Of a stretch of DNA of 64,000 nucleotides, positions 32,506 through 41,518 are shown piece after piece. A program made the translations under genes and the position numbers. The notes beneath the pieces are model-generated. The model had not been told where the DNA came from. It saw only the letters and a list, made by a program, of their open reading frames with translations, and ran no database searches. Where the stretch lies: positions 124,001 through 188,000 of the forward strand of contig NZ_JAAGLT010000015.1 of assembly GCF_010548275.1 (NCBI RefSeq). Reading direction: 5' to 3'. The number at the start of each line of letters is the position of its first letter. The first letter of the stretch is position 1. Origin of the DNA: Streptomyces sp. SID12488 (GTDB lineage Bacteria > Actinomycetota > Actinomycetes > Streptomycetales > Streptomycetaceae).

Positions 32506-33753
32506 ATGGAGCAGTACGAGCCCGACCGCCTTTCCCCTGCCCAGGTGGCCGCCATGCGGCGCAGCTTCCGCAACGGCAGGGCCGCTCTGACCCGCCGGTC
32601 CCTGTTGCGCGCCTCCGCGGGCGGCGCCCTGGTGGCCGGCGGCCTCGGCGCGCTGACCGGCTGCGGCATCCCCGCGGCGGGCAAGACCGCGGGAGGCGTC
32701 TCCGCGGACGACCACTCGGCCAAGGAGAAGACCGTCAACTTCTCCAACTGGACCGAGTACATGGACGTCGACGAGAGCGAGAAGCACCACCCCACGCTCG
32801 ACGCGTTCACCGAGCGGACCGGCATCAAGGTCAAGTACACCGAGGACATCAACGACAACGTCGAGTTCTTCGGCAAGATCAAACCGCAGCTCGCGGCGGG
32901 CCAGGACACCGGGCGGGACATCATCGTCCTCACCGACTGGCTGGCCGGCCGGCTGATCCGGCTCGGCTGGGTCCAGAAGCTGGACGCCTCGAACCTCCCG
33001 CACGCGTTCGCGAACCTGTCGCAGCAGTTCCGCAGCCCCGACTGGGACCCGGGCCGCGCCTACTCCTACCCCTGGCAGGGCATCTCGACCGTCATCGCCT
33101 ACAACAAGAAGGCGCTGAACGGCGTCGAGGTGAAGTCGGTCTCCGACATGCTCGACAACCCCAAGCTGAAGGGGCGCGTCGGGTTCCTCAGCGAGATGCG
33201 CGACAGCATCGGTATGACCCTGCTCGACATGGGCAAGGACCCGGCGAAGTTCACCGACGACGACTACGACGCGGCGATCGCCCGGCTCCAGAAGGCCGTC
33301 GACAAGGGCCAGATCCGCCGCTTCTCCGGCAACGACTACACGGCCGACCTCACGTCGGGCGACTTCGCCGCCTGTATCGCCTGGGCGGGTGACGTGGTCC
33401 AGCTCAAGGCGGACAGTCCGGACATCGACTTCCTCATTCCGGACAGCGGCTACATCACGTCGAGCGACAACATGCTGATCCCCAACAGGGCGCGCCACAA
33501 GACGAACGCCGAGCGGCTCATGGACTACTACTACGAGCCCGAACCCGCCGCCGAACTGGCCGCCTACATCAACTACGTGTGTCCCGTCGACGGAGTGAAG
33601 CCGTACCTCGCGAAGATCGACAAGGACGCGGCGGACAACCCGCTGATCATTCCCGACGCGGCGATGGCCGCGAAGTCCCACGCCTTCCGGTTGCTGAGCC
33701 AGAAGGAAGAGACGGCGTACGAGGAGAAGTTCGCGAAGTTGACGGGGGCGTAG
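32506..33753 (+). CDS. potD: Putrescine/spermidine ABC transporter substrate-binding lipoprotein
   Basis: The 415-aa protein has a twin-arginine signal (LTRRSLLRASAGG) ending in the lipobox ALTGC, so it is exported folded and lipid-anchored. The mature domain begins VNFSNWTEYMDVDE, the typical PotD/PotF strand. It includes SYPWQGISTVIAYNKKAL, with the aromatic residues expected in the polyamine pocket, and ACIAWAGDVVQ, which holds the conserved Trp-Ala-Gly-Asp region binding the terminal amine. Together with the next three genes it forms a complete importer. The exact preference between putrescine and spermidine is not decided. Confidence 0.9.
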   Translation: MEQYEPDRLSPAQVAAMRRSFRNGRAALTRRSLLRASAGGALVAGGLGALTGCGIPAAGKTAGGVSADDHSAKEKTVNFSNWTEYMDVDESEKHHPTLDAFTERTGIKVKYTEDINDNVEFFGKIKPQLAAGQDTGRDIIVLTDWLAGRLIRLGWVQKLDASNLPHAFANLSQQFRSPDWDPGRAYSYPWQGISTVIAYNKKALNGVEVKSVSDMLDNPKLKGRVGFLSEMRDSIGMTLLDMGKDPAKFTDDDYDAAIARLQKAVDKGQIRRFSGNDYTADLTSGDFAACIAWAGDVVQLKADSPDIDFLIPDSGYITSSDNMLIPNRARHKTNAERLMDYYYEPEPAAELAAYINYVCPVDGVKPYLAKIDKDAADNPLIIPDAAMAAKSHAFRLLSQKEETAYEEKFAKLTGA

Positions 33754-33806
33754 CCCCGCCTGCCCCCAGCGGTGCGAAACCCCTCCGACTCCCCAAGGAC
33801 CACACC

Positions 33807-34964
33807 ATGACCAGCACAGACCACGGCGGCGACGTCCGTCTCTCCGGGATCAGCAAGACCTACGGCTCCTTCACCGCTGTACACCCCCTCGACCTCACCG
33901 TCCCCCAGGGCTCCTTCTTCGCCCTCCTCGGTGCCTCCGGCTGCGGCAAGACGACCACCCTGCGGATGATCGCCGGCCTGGAGGAACCTTCCTCCGGCAC
34001 CGTCTTCCTCGGGGACCAGGAGGTCACGAACCTGCCGCCGTACAAGCGGCCGGTGAACACGGTCTTCCAGTCGTACGCCCTCTTCCCGCACCTCGACATC
34101 TTCGAGAACGTCGCCTTCGGTCTGCGCCGGCGCGGTATCAAGTCGGTGAAGAAGCAGGTCGAGGACATGCTGGAGCTCGTACAGCTCGGCGAGCAGGCGC
34201 GCAAGAAACCGCACCAGCTCTCCGGCGGCCAGCAACAGCGCGTCGCCGTGGCCCGCGCGCTGATCAACACCCCCAGGGTGCTGCTCCTCGACGAACCGCT
34301 CGGCGCCCTCGACCTCAAGCTGCGCCGCCAGATGCAGCTGGAGCTGAAGCGCATCCAGACCGAGGTCGGCATCACGTTCGTCCATGTCACGCACGACCAG
34401 GAGGAGGCCATGACGATGGCCGACACGGTCGCCGTGATGAACGCGGGCCGCGTCGAGCAGCTCGGGTCGCCCGCCGATCTCTACGAGAACCCGCAGACCA
34501 CCTTCGTCGCGAACTTCCTCGGCACCTCCAACCTCATCGAGGCGGAGGTCGACGCCAAGAGCGGCGACGAGATCGTCCTCAAGGCGGGCGGCGGCAAGCT
34601 CCTGCTCCCCGAGGCCCGATGTTCCGCGCCGACCAGAACCGGCGGCAAGGTGCTGGTCGGGGTCCGCCCCGAGAAGATCTCCCTCACGCACGCGGACGCC
34701 GCCGGCGACATCCCGGCCGGCCGCAACCGCATCACCGGGAAGATCGCCGCCACCAGTTTCATCGGGGTCTCCACGCAGTACGTCATCGACAGCCCCGTCT
34801 GCCCCGAGTTCGAGGTGTACGTCCAGAACATCGACCGCGACGCCCGGCTGGCCCCCGGCGCGGAGGTCGTCCTGCACTGGAACCCGGCCCACACCTTCGG
34901 CCTGGACGCCGATCAGGACATAGACGCGGGTGTCGGGACGGTCGACGACGAGGCGGCCGTCTGA
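33807..34964 (+). CDS. potA: Polyamine ABC transporter ATP-binding protein
   Basis: The 385-aa ATPase has Walker A GASGCGKTT, signature LSGGQQQRVAVARAL, Walker B VLLLDEPLGALD and switch His in VTHDQEEAM. A C-terminal TOBE domain follows (about residues 285-370), typical of PotA. The start ATG lies 53 bases after potD. The stop overlaps the start of the permease gene (TGATG). It couples ATP hydrolysis to polyamine import through the PotB/PotC pair. In other bacteria PotA activity is inhibited by internal spermidine via the C-terminal domain; nothing in the sequence confirms or excludes this here. Confidence 0.93.
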   Translation: MTSTDHGGDVRLSGISKTYGSFTAVHPLDLTVPQGSFFALLGASGCGKTTTLRMIAGLEEPSSGTVFLGDQEVTNLPPYKRPVNTVFQSYALFPHLDIFENVAFGLRRRGIKSVKKQVEDMLELVQLGEQARKKPHQLSGGQQQRVAVARALINTPRVLLLDEPLGALDLKLRRQMQLELKRIQTEVGITFVHVTHDQEEAMTMADTVAVMNAGRVEQLGSPADLYENPQTTFVANFLGTSNLIEAEVDAKSGDEIVLKAGGGKLLLPEARCSAPTRTGGKVLVGVRPEKISLTHADAAGDIPAGRNRITGKIAATSFIGVSTQYVIDSPVCPEFEVYVQNIDRDARLAPGAEVVLHWNPAHTFGLDADQDIDAGVGTVDDEAAV

Positions 34965-35890
34965 TGACCACCGCGACCCCCGACGCGCCGCCCCTGGCGC
35001 CGGCGCCGACGAAGAAGCCCTCGCGCCGAAGAGGCCGCTGGACGCCTTACTGGCTGCTTCTGCCCGGTCTTCTCTGGCTGTTCGTGTTCTTCGCGCTGCC
35101 GATGGTCTACCAGGCCTCCACGTCCGTGCAGACGGGCTCCCTGGAGGAGGGCTACAAGGTCACCTGGCACTTCGCGACCTACTGGGACGCCCTGGTCGAC
35201 TACTGGCCGCAGTTCCTGCGCTCGGTGCTGTACGCGGGCGCCGCCACGATCCTCTGCCTGGTACTCGGTTATCCGCTCGCCTACCTGATCGCGTTCCGCG
35301 CGGGACGCTGGCGCAACCTGATCATGATCCTGGTCATCGCGCCGTTCTTCACCAGCTTCCTGATCCGTACGCTCGCCTGGAAGACGATCCTCGCGGACGG
35401 CGGCCCGGTCGTCGGCGCCCTCAACTCGCTGCACGTCCTGGACGTCACCAGCTGGCTCGGCATCACGGCGGGGGACCGGGTGCTGGCGACTCCGCTCGCG
35501 GTGGTGTGCGGTCTGACGTACAACTACCTGCCGTTCATGATCCTGCCGCTCTACACCTCGCTCGAACGCATCGACGGACGGCTGCACGAAGCGGCCGGGG
35601 ACCTCTACGCCAGGCCGTTCACGACCTTTCGCAAGGTCACCTTCCCGCTGTCGATGCCGGGCGTCGTCTCCGGCACACTCCTCACGTTCATCCCGGCGAG
35701 CGGTGACTACGTCAACGCCGACCTGCTCGGCTCCACGGACACACGCATGATCGGCAACGTCATCCAGACGCAGTTCCTGCGGATCCTCGACTATCCGACG
35801 GCCGCCGCGCTCTCCTTCATCCTCATGGCCGCGATCCTCATCATGGTGACCCTCTACATCCGCAAGTCCGGGACGGAGGACCTGGTTTAA
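34964..35890 (+). CDS. potB: Polyamine ABC transporter permease, PotB type
   Basis: The 308-aa permease has six TM helices after a basic, Pro-rich N-terminus. The EAA loop is visible as LHEAAGDLYARPFTTFRKVT, and the ASGDYVNADLLGS stretch after it is characteristic of PotB/PotH. Its ATG overlaps the potA stop by one base. It is followed directly by potC with no gap (TAAATG). With PotC it makes the heterodimeric channel. Confidence 0.92.
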   Translation: MTTATPDAPPLAPAPTKKPSRRRGRWTPYWLLLPGLLWLFVFFALPMVYQASTSVQTGSLEEGYKVTWHFATYWDALVDYWPQFLRSVLYAGAATILCLVLGYPLAYLIAFRAGRWRNLIMILVIAPFFTSFLIRTLAWKTILADGGPVVGALNSLHVLDVTSWLGITAGDRVLATPLAVVCGLTYNYLPFMILPLYTSLERIDGRLHEAAGDLYARPFTTFRKVTFPLSMPGVVSGTLLTFIPASGDYVNADLLGSTDTRMIGNVIQTQFLRILDYPTAAALSFILMAAILIMVTLYIRKSGTEDLV

Positions 35891-36706
35891 ATGGCCTTCG
35901 TGAATTCGATCGGGCGCTGGCTCAAGAGCCATTTCGTCGTCATCGCGGGACTCGTCACACTCGGCTATCTGCTGCTGCCGAACGTCGTCGTCACAGTGTT
36001 CTCCTTCAACAAACCGAAGGGCCGCTTCAATTACGAGTGGCAGCAGTTCTCGACGGACGCCTGGCGTGATCCCTGCGGGGTCGCCGGGATGTGCGAATCG
36101 CTCTCGCTCAGCCTGCGGATCGCCTTCTGGGCGACCATCGGGGCGACCGTCCTCGGTACGATGATCGCCTTCGCGCTCGTGCGGTACCGCTTCCGCGCGC
36201 GGGGAGCCGTCAACTCGCTGATCTTCCTCCCGATGGCGATGCCCGAGGTCGTCATGGCGGCCTCGCTGCTCACCCTGTTCCTCAACCTGGGCGCACAACT
36301 GGGCTTCTGGACGATCCTGATCGCCCACATCATGTTCTGCCTCAGCTTCGTCGTCGTCGCCGTGAAGGCACGCGTGATGTCGATGGACCCGCGGCTGGAG
36401 GAGGCCGCCCGGGACCTGTACGCGGGCCCGGTGCAGACCTTCGTACGCGTCACCCTGCCCATCGTGGCCCCCGGAATCGCGGCGGGCGCGCTGCTCGCCT
36501 TCGCGCTCTCCTTCGACGATTTCATCATCACCAATTTCAACGCGGGCTCGACCGTCACCTTCCCGATGTTCGTCTGGGGTTCGGCGCAGCGCGGAACACC
36601 CGTTCAGATCAATGTCATCGGTACGGCCATGTTCCTGATCGCCGTACTGTTCGTGCTGACCGGAATGGTCATCGGCAACCGCCGAAACAGGCAGAAGAGC
36701 GCATAG
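35891..36706 (+). CDS. potC: Polyamine ABC transporter permease, PotC type
   Basis: The 271-aa permease has six TM helices, the EAA loop LEEAARDLYAGPVQTFVRVT and the family stretch LSFDDFIITNFNAGSTVTFP, a hallmark of PotC/PotI. It starts on the base after the potB stop, so translation is coupled. It is slightly shorter than PotB as usual. A 50-bp gap containing GGGAG leads to the flavoprotein gene. Confidence 0.92.
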   Translation: MAFVNSIGRWLKSHFVVIAGLVTLGYLLLPNVVVTVFSFNKPKGRFNYEWQQFSTDAWRDPCGVAGMCESLSLSLRIAFWATIGATVLGTMIAFALVRYRFRARGAVNSLIFLPMAMPEVVMAASLLTLFLNLGAQLGFWTILIAHIMFCLSFVVVAVKARVMSMDPRLEEAARDLYAGPVQTFVRVTLPIVAPGIAAGALLAFALSFDDFIITNFNAGSTVTFPMFVWGSAQRGTPVQINVIGTAMFLIAVLFVLTGMVIGNRRNRQKSA

Positions 36707-36756
36707 TTTCGTTCTCGGCAATTCGTGTTCACAGGCATTCGTAGGGAGTTGGAATC

Positions 36757-38190
36757 ATGGCCCCAAGCGCCATGACCCATGGAAATGCAAGTCGCTGGAC
36801 GAAATCCCTTTCGGACGCCCAGCCGGTCGCGTACTGGCTGGACGACCCCGGCAAGCCGCACCCCGAGCCCGCCCTCACCGGCGCCGAGAGCTGCGATCTG
36901 CTGGTGGTGGGCGGCGGGTACAGCGGGCTGTGGACCGCGCTGATCGCCAAGGAGCGCGACCCGCAGCGGGACGTCGTGCTCGTCGAGGGCCGCGAGGCGG
37001 GCTGGGCCGCCTCGGGCCGCAACGGCGGCTTCTGCGCCGCCTCCCTCACCCACGGCCTGGCGAACGGCCTGGCCCGCTGGCCGGACGAGATCCACCGGCT
37101 CCAGGAACTCGGCGCACGGAACCTGGACGAGATCGAGAAGTCCGTCGCCCGGCACTCCCTCGACTGTGACTTCGAACGCACCGGCGAGATCGACGTCGCC
37201 ACCGAACCGCACCAGGCCACCGAACTCCGCGCCTGGTACGAGGAGTTGGACCGCAAGGGCCTCGCGACCGGTACCGAGTTCCTGGACACGGAGGCGGTAC
37301 GGGAGCAGGTCGCGTCCCCCACCTTCCTGGCCGGCCTGCACGACCGCACCGGCGTCGCGATGCTCAACCCGGCGAAACTGGCCTGGGGGCTGAAGAGGGC
37401 CTGCCTGCGCCTGGGCGTCCGCGTGTACGAGCACACCCCGGCCCTCACCCTGCGGAGGTACGGCGCCGGCATGGCCGTACGCACGCCGTACGGGTCGGTC
37501 CGGGCCCGCCGGATCGCGCTCGGGACGAACATCTTCCCGAGCCTGGTCAAGCGGGTGCGCGCGTACACGGTCCCCGTCTACGACTACGCGCTGATGACCG
37601 AACCCCTGAGCGAGACGCAGCTCGCCGACATCGGCTGGCGGAACCGGCAGGGCCTCGGGGACAGTGCCAACCAGTTCCACTACTTCCGGCTGAGCGCCGA
37701 CAACCGCATCCTGTGGGGCGGTTACGACGCGATCTACCCGTACGGCGGCCGGGTGCGCGCCGAGTACGACGACCGCCCGGAGACCTACGCCAAGCTGGCC
37801 GACCACTTCTTCACCTGCTTCCCGCAGCTGGAGGGCGTCCGCTTCACGCACGCGTGGGGCGGCGCGATCGACACCTGCTCGCGCTTCTCGGCGTTCTTCG
37901 GCACCGCGCACGCGGGCAGGGTGGCCTACGCGGCGGGGTTCACCGGCCTGGGCGTCGGCGCGACCCGCTTCGGCGCGGACGTGATGCTGGACCTGCTGGC
38001 GGGGGAGCGCACCGAGCGCACGTCACTGGCGATGGTCCGCAGGAAGCCGCTGCCGTTCCCGCCCGAGCCGTTCGCCTGGACGGGCATCGCCCTCACCAAG
38101 TGGTCGCTGGCAAGGGCGGACGCACACGGCGGCCGACGCAACCTCTGGCTGAAGACGATGGACCGGCTGGGTCTTGGGTTCGACAGCTAG
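36757..38190 (+). CDS. FAD-dependent amine oxidase, gamma-glutamylputrescine oxidase-like
   Basis: The 477-aa DAO-fold flavoprotein shows the dinucleotide-binding motif LLVVGGGYSGLWTALIAKE near residue 48, ASGRNGGFCAASLTHG (the isoalloxazine-contacting region of PuuB/OrdL) and a closing HAWGGAIDTCSRFS with VAYAAGFTGLGVGATRFGAD for the second FAD contact. It is like PuuB, which oxidises gamma-glutamylputrescine to the aldehyde and H2O2. Its place after a polyamine importer and an aldehyde dehydrogenase supports that role. In Streptomyces the glutamylation step is attributed to GlnA3-type enzymes, which are not encoded in this window. The ATG at 36757 has GGGAG nine bases upstream. Confidence 0.87.
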   Translation: MAPSAMTHGNASRWTKSLSDAQPVAYWLDDPGKPHPEPALTGAESCDLLVVGGGYSGLWTALIAKERDPQRDVVLVEGREAGWAASGRNGGFCAASLTHGLANGLARWPDEIHRLQELGARNLDEIEKSVARHSLDCDFERTGEIDVATEPHQATELRAWYEELDRKGLATGTEFLDTEAVREQVASPTFLAGLHDRTGVAMLNPAKLAWGLKRACLRLGVRVYEHTPALTLRRYGAGMAVRTPYGSVRARRIALGTNIFPSLVKRVRAYTVPVYDYALMTEPLSETQLADIGWRNRQGLGDSANQFHYFRLSADNRILWGGYDAIYPYGGRVRAEYDDRPETYAKLADHFFTCFPQLEGVRFTHAWGGAIDTCSRFSAFFGTAHAGRVAYAAGFTGLGVGATRFGADVMLDLLAGERTERTSLAMVRRKPLPFPPEPFAWTGIALTKWSLARADAHGGRRNLWLKTMDRLGLGFDS

Positions 38191-38228
38191 GGCCGCCCTG
38201 GGGCACGTGCGGTGCTCGGTGATCCACA

Positions 38229-38249
38229 GGCGTACGCCAGGCGTACGCC
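38229..38249. repeat. Two tandem GGCGTACGCC palindromes
   Basis: The perfect 10-bp palindrome GGCGTACGCC occurs twice (38229-38238 and 38240-38249), one base apart, in the gap between the flavoprotein gene and the 150-aa gene. It could be an operator, two half-turns of a dimer pair, or a terminator-like stem. It lies about 120 bp before the next start codon. Confidence 0.6.
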
Positions 38250-38369
38250 CAGCTCATCGGCTGTGATCTGATTCACTCCCACGACATGGCGGAACCCGCG
38301 TAATGCTCCCGGGAAACCTCGCTCTCTCTCGTGACGCGACCAGCGTTCACAGAGAGAGGGAGGTTCCTC

Positions 38370-38822
38370 ATGGCAGGGGCGAAAACGGCGGTCGAGTGGC
38401 TGGCGTCCGTTGCTCCGGATCCCGAGGCCTGCCGCTGGGAATGGGAGCGCAATCCCCTGGGGATCGCGCTGCTGCCCGCGGGCAAGGCCTGGGACGTACT
38501 GATCCTGCGGGGTGAACTCGGCTACCCGACACTCGACGTCCTCACCCGAGTCATCGACCAGCCCGGCCCGGTTCTCGTCGACTTCGGCGACTCCCGGATG
38601 GGGTTCTTCGTGCCACCGGGCACCGCGGCCCGCTGGCTGGGCACGGGGGTGCGTACGGCGGGACGCGGCACGTGGATCGTCGTCCCGTACCCGGGCCGTG
38701 CGACGGGAGGCGTCCGCTGGTTGGTCCCGCCGGACGGCTCCGGCACCCTCACCGACCCGGCACTCCTCGAACTGGCCATGCACGAGGCGGCGGCGGGTCT
38801 GGCGACCGACGAGGACAGGTGA
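38370..38822 (+). CDS. Conserved Streptomyces hypothetical protein (primase/polymerase N-terminal-like)
   Basis: The 150-aa protein starts at ATG 38370 with GGGAGG six bases upstream; the frame extends further 5' but without an RBS. It contains WERNPLGIALLPAGKAWDVL, VLVDFGDSRMGFFVPPGTAA and GTWIVVPYPGRATGGVRWLV, then a C-terminal DPALLELAMHEAA. I recall highly similar short proteins in Streptomyces annotated as hypothetical or as bifunctional DNA primase/polymerase-like. The catalytic acidic set of archaeo-eukaryotic primases is not evident, so enzymatic activity is doubtful. No signal or TM segment is present. Confidence 0.75.
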   Translation: MAGAKTAVEWLASVAPDPEACRWEWERNPLGIALLPAGKAWDVLILRGELGYPTLDVLTRVIDQPGPVLVDFGDSRMGFFVPPGTAARWLGTGVRTAGRGTWIVVPYPGRATGGVRWLVPPDGSGTLTDPALLELAMHEAAAGLATDEDR

Positions 38823-39173
38823 CGCCGCCGAGGCTCTAGCGAATCTCACGAATCCCGCGTGACCACGCTCTCGTCGGCCGTCCGTGCGGTCGACGCGAAC
38901 CGCGGACAGGTGGGCGCTCGGGTGTGTCGTGCGGTGTGCCGCACAACCGACAGGTGGGCAATGCCGGGCAGTCGACGGCGACAGGAGCTGCCCTGACGAC
39001 GGCCCAGCCGGCTGCATGAGCCGCGCGAGCCGGTGAGCCGCGAGGTGACGTCCCGGTGAGCGAGCAGACCATACGGTTGTATGTCACGAACCACCGGCCG
39101 ATGCAGGGGCCGGGTCTCCGGCCGCAGACGGGAACAGCCGTCGCGATCAGCCGGCGGGATCAGGGTGAAGGGA
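38823..39173. other. Gap between 150-aa gene and PAP2 gene
   Basis: About 350 bp without a supported gene. A rightward frame from 39056 starts with a protein-like dozen residues but then becomes Arg-rich antisense of the PAP2 gene, so it was not called. It contains GTGCGGTGTGCCGCACA-like inverted sequence near 38927-38944 and otherwise nothing I can name. Confidence 0.4.
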
Positions 39174-39845
39174 TCAGGGCGAGGGCCTGCGGACGAACAG
39201 GCGCAGCAGGATCAGCAGCGCCCCGCACAGGCACCAGCTCGCCACCACGTCGAGCGGCCAGTGGAAACCGCGGACGACGAGCCCGACGGCGACGGCGGCG
39301 TTGAGGGCGAGGCAGCCGATCAGGACGAGCCGACGGGCGTACGTACGCCGCAGCCACGGCAGCAGGAGCAGTGTGGCGGAGCCGTAGGCCACGACGGCTG
39401 TCGCGGTGTGACCGGAGGGGTAGAACCCGGTGCCGGGACCCATGACCGGCGGCCCGGCGCGGGCGACCAGCTCCTTCATCGGTACGACGATCGCGGGTAC
39501 GGCCGCCATCAGCACACCCGCGCCGACCGGTTCCCGCCACCAGCGCTCCGTACCCGCCCGACGCGCGCGCAGACCGACGTACACCAGGACGGCGACGAGA
39601 ACGGGAACGGCGACCACGATGCTGCCGAGGTCGGCGAGGAGGGCCCAGCCGCGGGACGGGTGGACGAGCGAGTCGCTGAGGCGTTGGTCCGCGCGGGCGA
39701 GGGGGCCGTGGACGGCGACCTGCCAGGTGATCAGCGCGAAGAGGACAACCGCGAGGGCCAGGACGGAGAGAGGACTCCGAGAGGTCGGCCACCCTGGAAC
39801 AGGGGGGGGAGCTCCAGGGTGGCCGATCAGATCGGGTCGTCGCAC
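39174..39845 (-). CDS. PAP2 superfamily phosphatase (membrane lipid phosphatase)
   Basis: The product (about 223 aa from GTG 39845) has six hydrophobic segments and the PAP2 catalytic motifs. These are a degenerate first motif (KELVARAGPP for KxxxxxxRP), YPSGHTATA for PSGH, and VVRGFHWPLDVVASW for SRxxxxxHxxxD. It would dephosphorylate a lipid phosphate or undecaprenyl pyrophosphate at the membrane face. The degenerate first motif, Gly where Arg is expected, may lower activity. The start is uncertain: no in-frame ATG/GTG lies between 39845 and the first TM. A perfect 12-bp inverted repeat around a C8 tract (39787-39824) lies in the proposed 5' end. Confidence 0.75.
   Translation of the reverse strand: MRRPDLIGHPGAPPPVPGWPTSRSPLSVLALAVVLFALITWQVAVHGPLARADQRLSDSLVHPSRGWALLADLGSIVVAVPVLVAVLVYVGLRARRAGTERWWREPVGAGVLMAAVPAIVVPMKELVARAGPPVMGPGTGFYPSGHTATAVVAYGSATLLLLPWLRRTYARRLVLIGCLALNAAVAVGLVVRGFHWPLDVVASWCLCGALLILLRLFVRRPSP
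39787..39824 (-). other. Perfect 12-bp inverted repeat at the 5' end of the PAP2 gene
   Basis: GGCCACCCTGGA (39787-39798) and TCCAGGGTGGCC (39813-39824) flank a loop containing eight G residues (C8 on the mRNA strand). It overlaps the presumed first codons of the PAP2 gene. It could act as an attenuator or translational hairpin; the homopolymer could also cause phase variation. Confidence 0.5.
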
Positions 39846-40183
39846 GCCCCGGGGGGTTTGGGGCGGGCGACTGTCCGACCGGTGAGGAGACCCGGAACCA
39901 GAGGCTCCGGTGGTGTGCGCGAGGGCACGACCGGATCGAAGCTGGGGAGGCCCCGACCAGGCACCACCCACAGTTTCCTGCGAGCGGGGTGTATCTCTCA
40001 TCTGGATAGAACCTACGTCAGGGGATGGGTCTCGGACAGACAGAATGACATCCCGCCATCCTCCTCGCACACCTTCTTCACACGCTCTGACGGTGCCCGC
40101 CGGGGCCCGGAAACAAGCGGAATCCGGGGCCGGTCGGCCGGCACGCACGGCCGGACGGAGGGCCGGCGGGCGCCGAGGAGGCG
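39846..40183. other. Gap upstream of PAP2 gene and downstream of gabT
   Basis: About 340 bp that should contain the leftward PAP2 promoter. The region around 39990-40085 is less GC-rich. A GC-rich imperfect dyad (GGCCGGCA / GGCCGGACGG / GGGCCGGC) near 40131-40168 may terminate gabT. No gene is visible. Confidence 0.4.
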
Positions 40184-41518
40184 TCAGACGCTGGTGAAGG
40201 CCTGCTCGATGATGTCGAGGCCCTCGCCCAGGAGGTCGTCGCCGATCACCAGCGGGGGCAGGAAGCGGAGGACGTTGCCGTAAGTGCCACAGGTGAGGAC
40301 CACCAGACCCTCTTGGTGACAGGCCTTGGCCAGAGCTGCGGTCGCCTCCGGGTGGGGCTCCTTGGTGGCGCGGTCCTTGACCAACTCGATGGCGATCATG
40401 GCGCCCCGGCCGCGGATGTCACCGATGACCTCGTATTTCTCGGCCATGGCGGTCAGCCGGGCCTTCATGACGGCCTCGATGTGCTTGGCCCTGGCGTTGA
40501 GGTCGAGCTCCTTCATCGTCTCGATCGAGCCGAGCGCGCCCGCACAGGCGACCGGGTTTCCGCCGTAGGTGCCGCCCAGGCCACCCGCGTGCGCGGCGTC
40601 CATGATCTCGGCGCGCCCGGTGACGGCGGCGAGCGGCAGCCCGCCCGCGATGCCCTTCGCGGTGGTGATCAGATCGGGCACGATGCCCTCGTCCTCGCAC
40701 GCGAACCACTGCCCGGTCCGGCAGAAGCCCGACTGGATCTCATCGGCGACGAAGACGATGCCGTTGTCGGCGGCGAACTTCCGGATCGCCGGCAGGAACC
40801 CCTTCGCGGGCTCGATGAAGCCGCCCTCGCCGAGCAACGGTTCGATGATGATCGCGGCGACGTTGTCCGCCCCGACCTGCTTGCTGATCTGGTCGACGGC
40901 CTGCGCGGCGGCCTCGGGACCGGCGTTCTCGGGGCCGGTGGGCCAGCGGTAGCCGTAGGCGACGGGCACGCGGTACACCTCGGGCGCGAACGGTCCGAAG
41001 CCGTGCTTGTACGGCATGTTCTTGGAGGTGAGGGCCATGGTGAGGTTCGTACGCCCGTGGTAGCCGTGGTCGAACACGACGACGGCCTGCCGCTTGGTGT
41101 AGGCGCGGGCGATCTTGACCGCGTTCTCGACGGCCTCGGCGCCGCTGTTGAACAGGGCGCTCTTCTTGGCGTGGTCGCCCGGCGTCAGCTCGGCGAGCGC
41201 CTCGGCGACCTCGACGTACCCCTCGTACGGCGTGACCATGAAACAGGTGTGCGTGAAGTCGGCGAGCTGGGCGGAGGCCCGGCGCACGACCGCCTCGGCG
41301 CTGGCGCCGACCGACGTCACGGCGATGCCGGACCCGAAGTCGATCAGCCGGTTCCCGTCGACGTCCTCGATGATCCCGCCGCCCGCCCGCGCCGTGAACA
41401 CGGGCAGCACCGAGCCGACACCGGCCGCGACGGCGGCGAGACGCCGGGCCTGGAGCTCCTGCGACTTCGGGCCGGGGATTGCGGTGACTACGCGGCGCTC
41501 CTGGGGGAGGGAGGTCAT
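40184..41518 (-). CDS. gabT: 4-aminobutyrate--2-oxoglutarate transaminase
   Basis: The 444-aa class III PLP aminotransferase has family motifs in order: ALFNSGAEAVENAVKIARAY (phosphate-binding and substrate region), VVFDHGYHGRTNLTMALT, VFVADEIQSGFCRTG (Asp contacting PLP N1) and LITTAKGIAGGLPLAAVTG (PLP lysine). These match actinobacterial GabT. It converts GABA plus 2-oxoglutarate to succinate semialdehyde plus glutamate, the step after the aldehyde dehydrogenases encoded nearby. The ATG is preceded by AGGAGCCCCTC. It lies divergent from the ATPase gene at 41848. The PucR regulator at 44351 is a plausible controller. Confidence 0.93.
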   Translation of the reverse strand: MTSLPQERRVVTAIPGPKSQELQARRLAAVAAGVGSVLPVFTARAGGGIIEDVDGNRLIDFGSGIAVTSVGASAEAVVRRASAQLADFTHTCFMVTPYEGYVEVAEALAELTPGDHAKKSALFNSGAEAVENAVKIARAYTKRQAVVVFDHGYHGRTNLTMALTSKNMPYKHGFGPFAPEVYRVPVAYGYRWPTGPENAGPEAAAQAVDQISKQVGADNVAAIIIEPLLGEGGFIEPAKGFLPAIRKFAADNGIVFVADEIQSGFCRTGQWFACEDEGIVPDLITTAKGIAGGLPLAAVTGRAEIMDAAHAGGLGGTYGGNPVACAGALGSIETMKELDLNARAKHIEAVMKARLTAMAEKYEVIGDIRGRGAMIAIELVKDRATKEPHPEATAALAKACHQEGLVVLTCGTYGNVLRFLPPLVIGDDLLGEGLDIIEQAFTSV

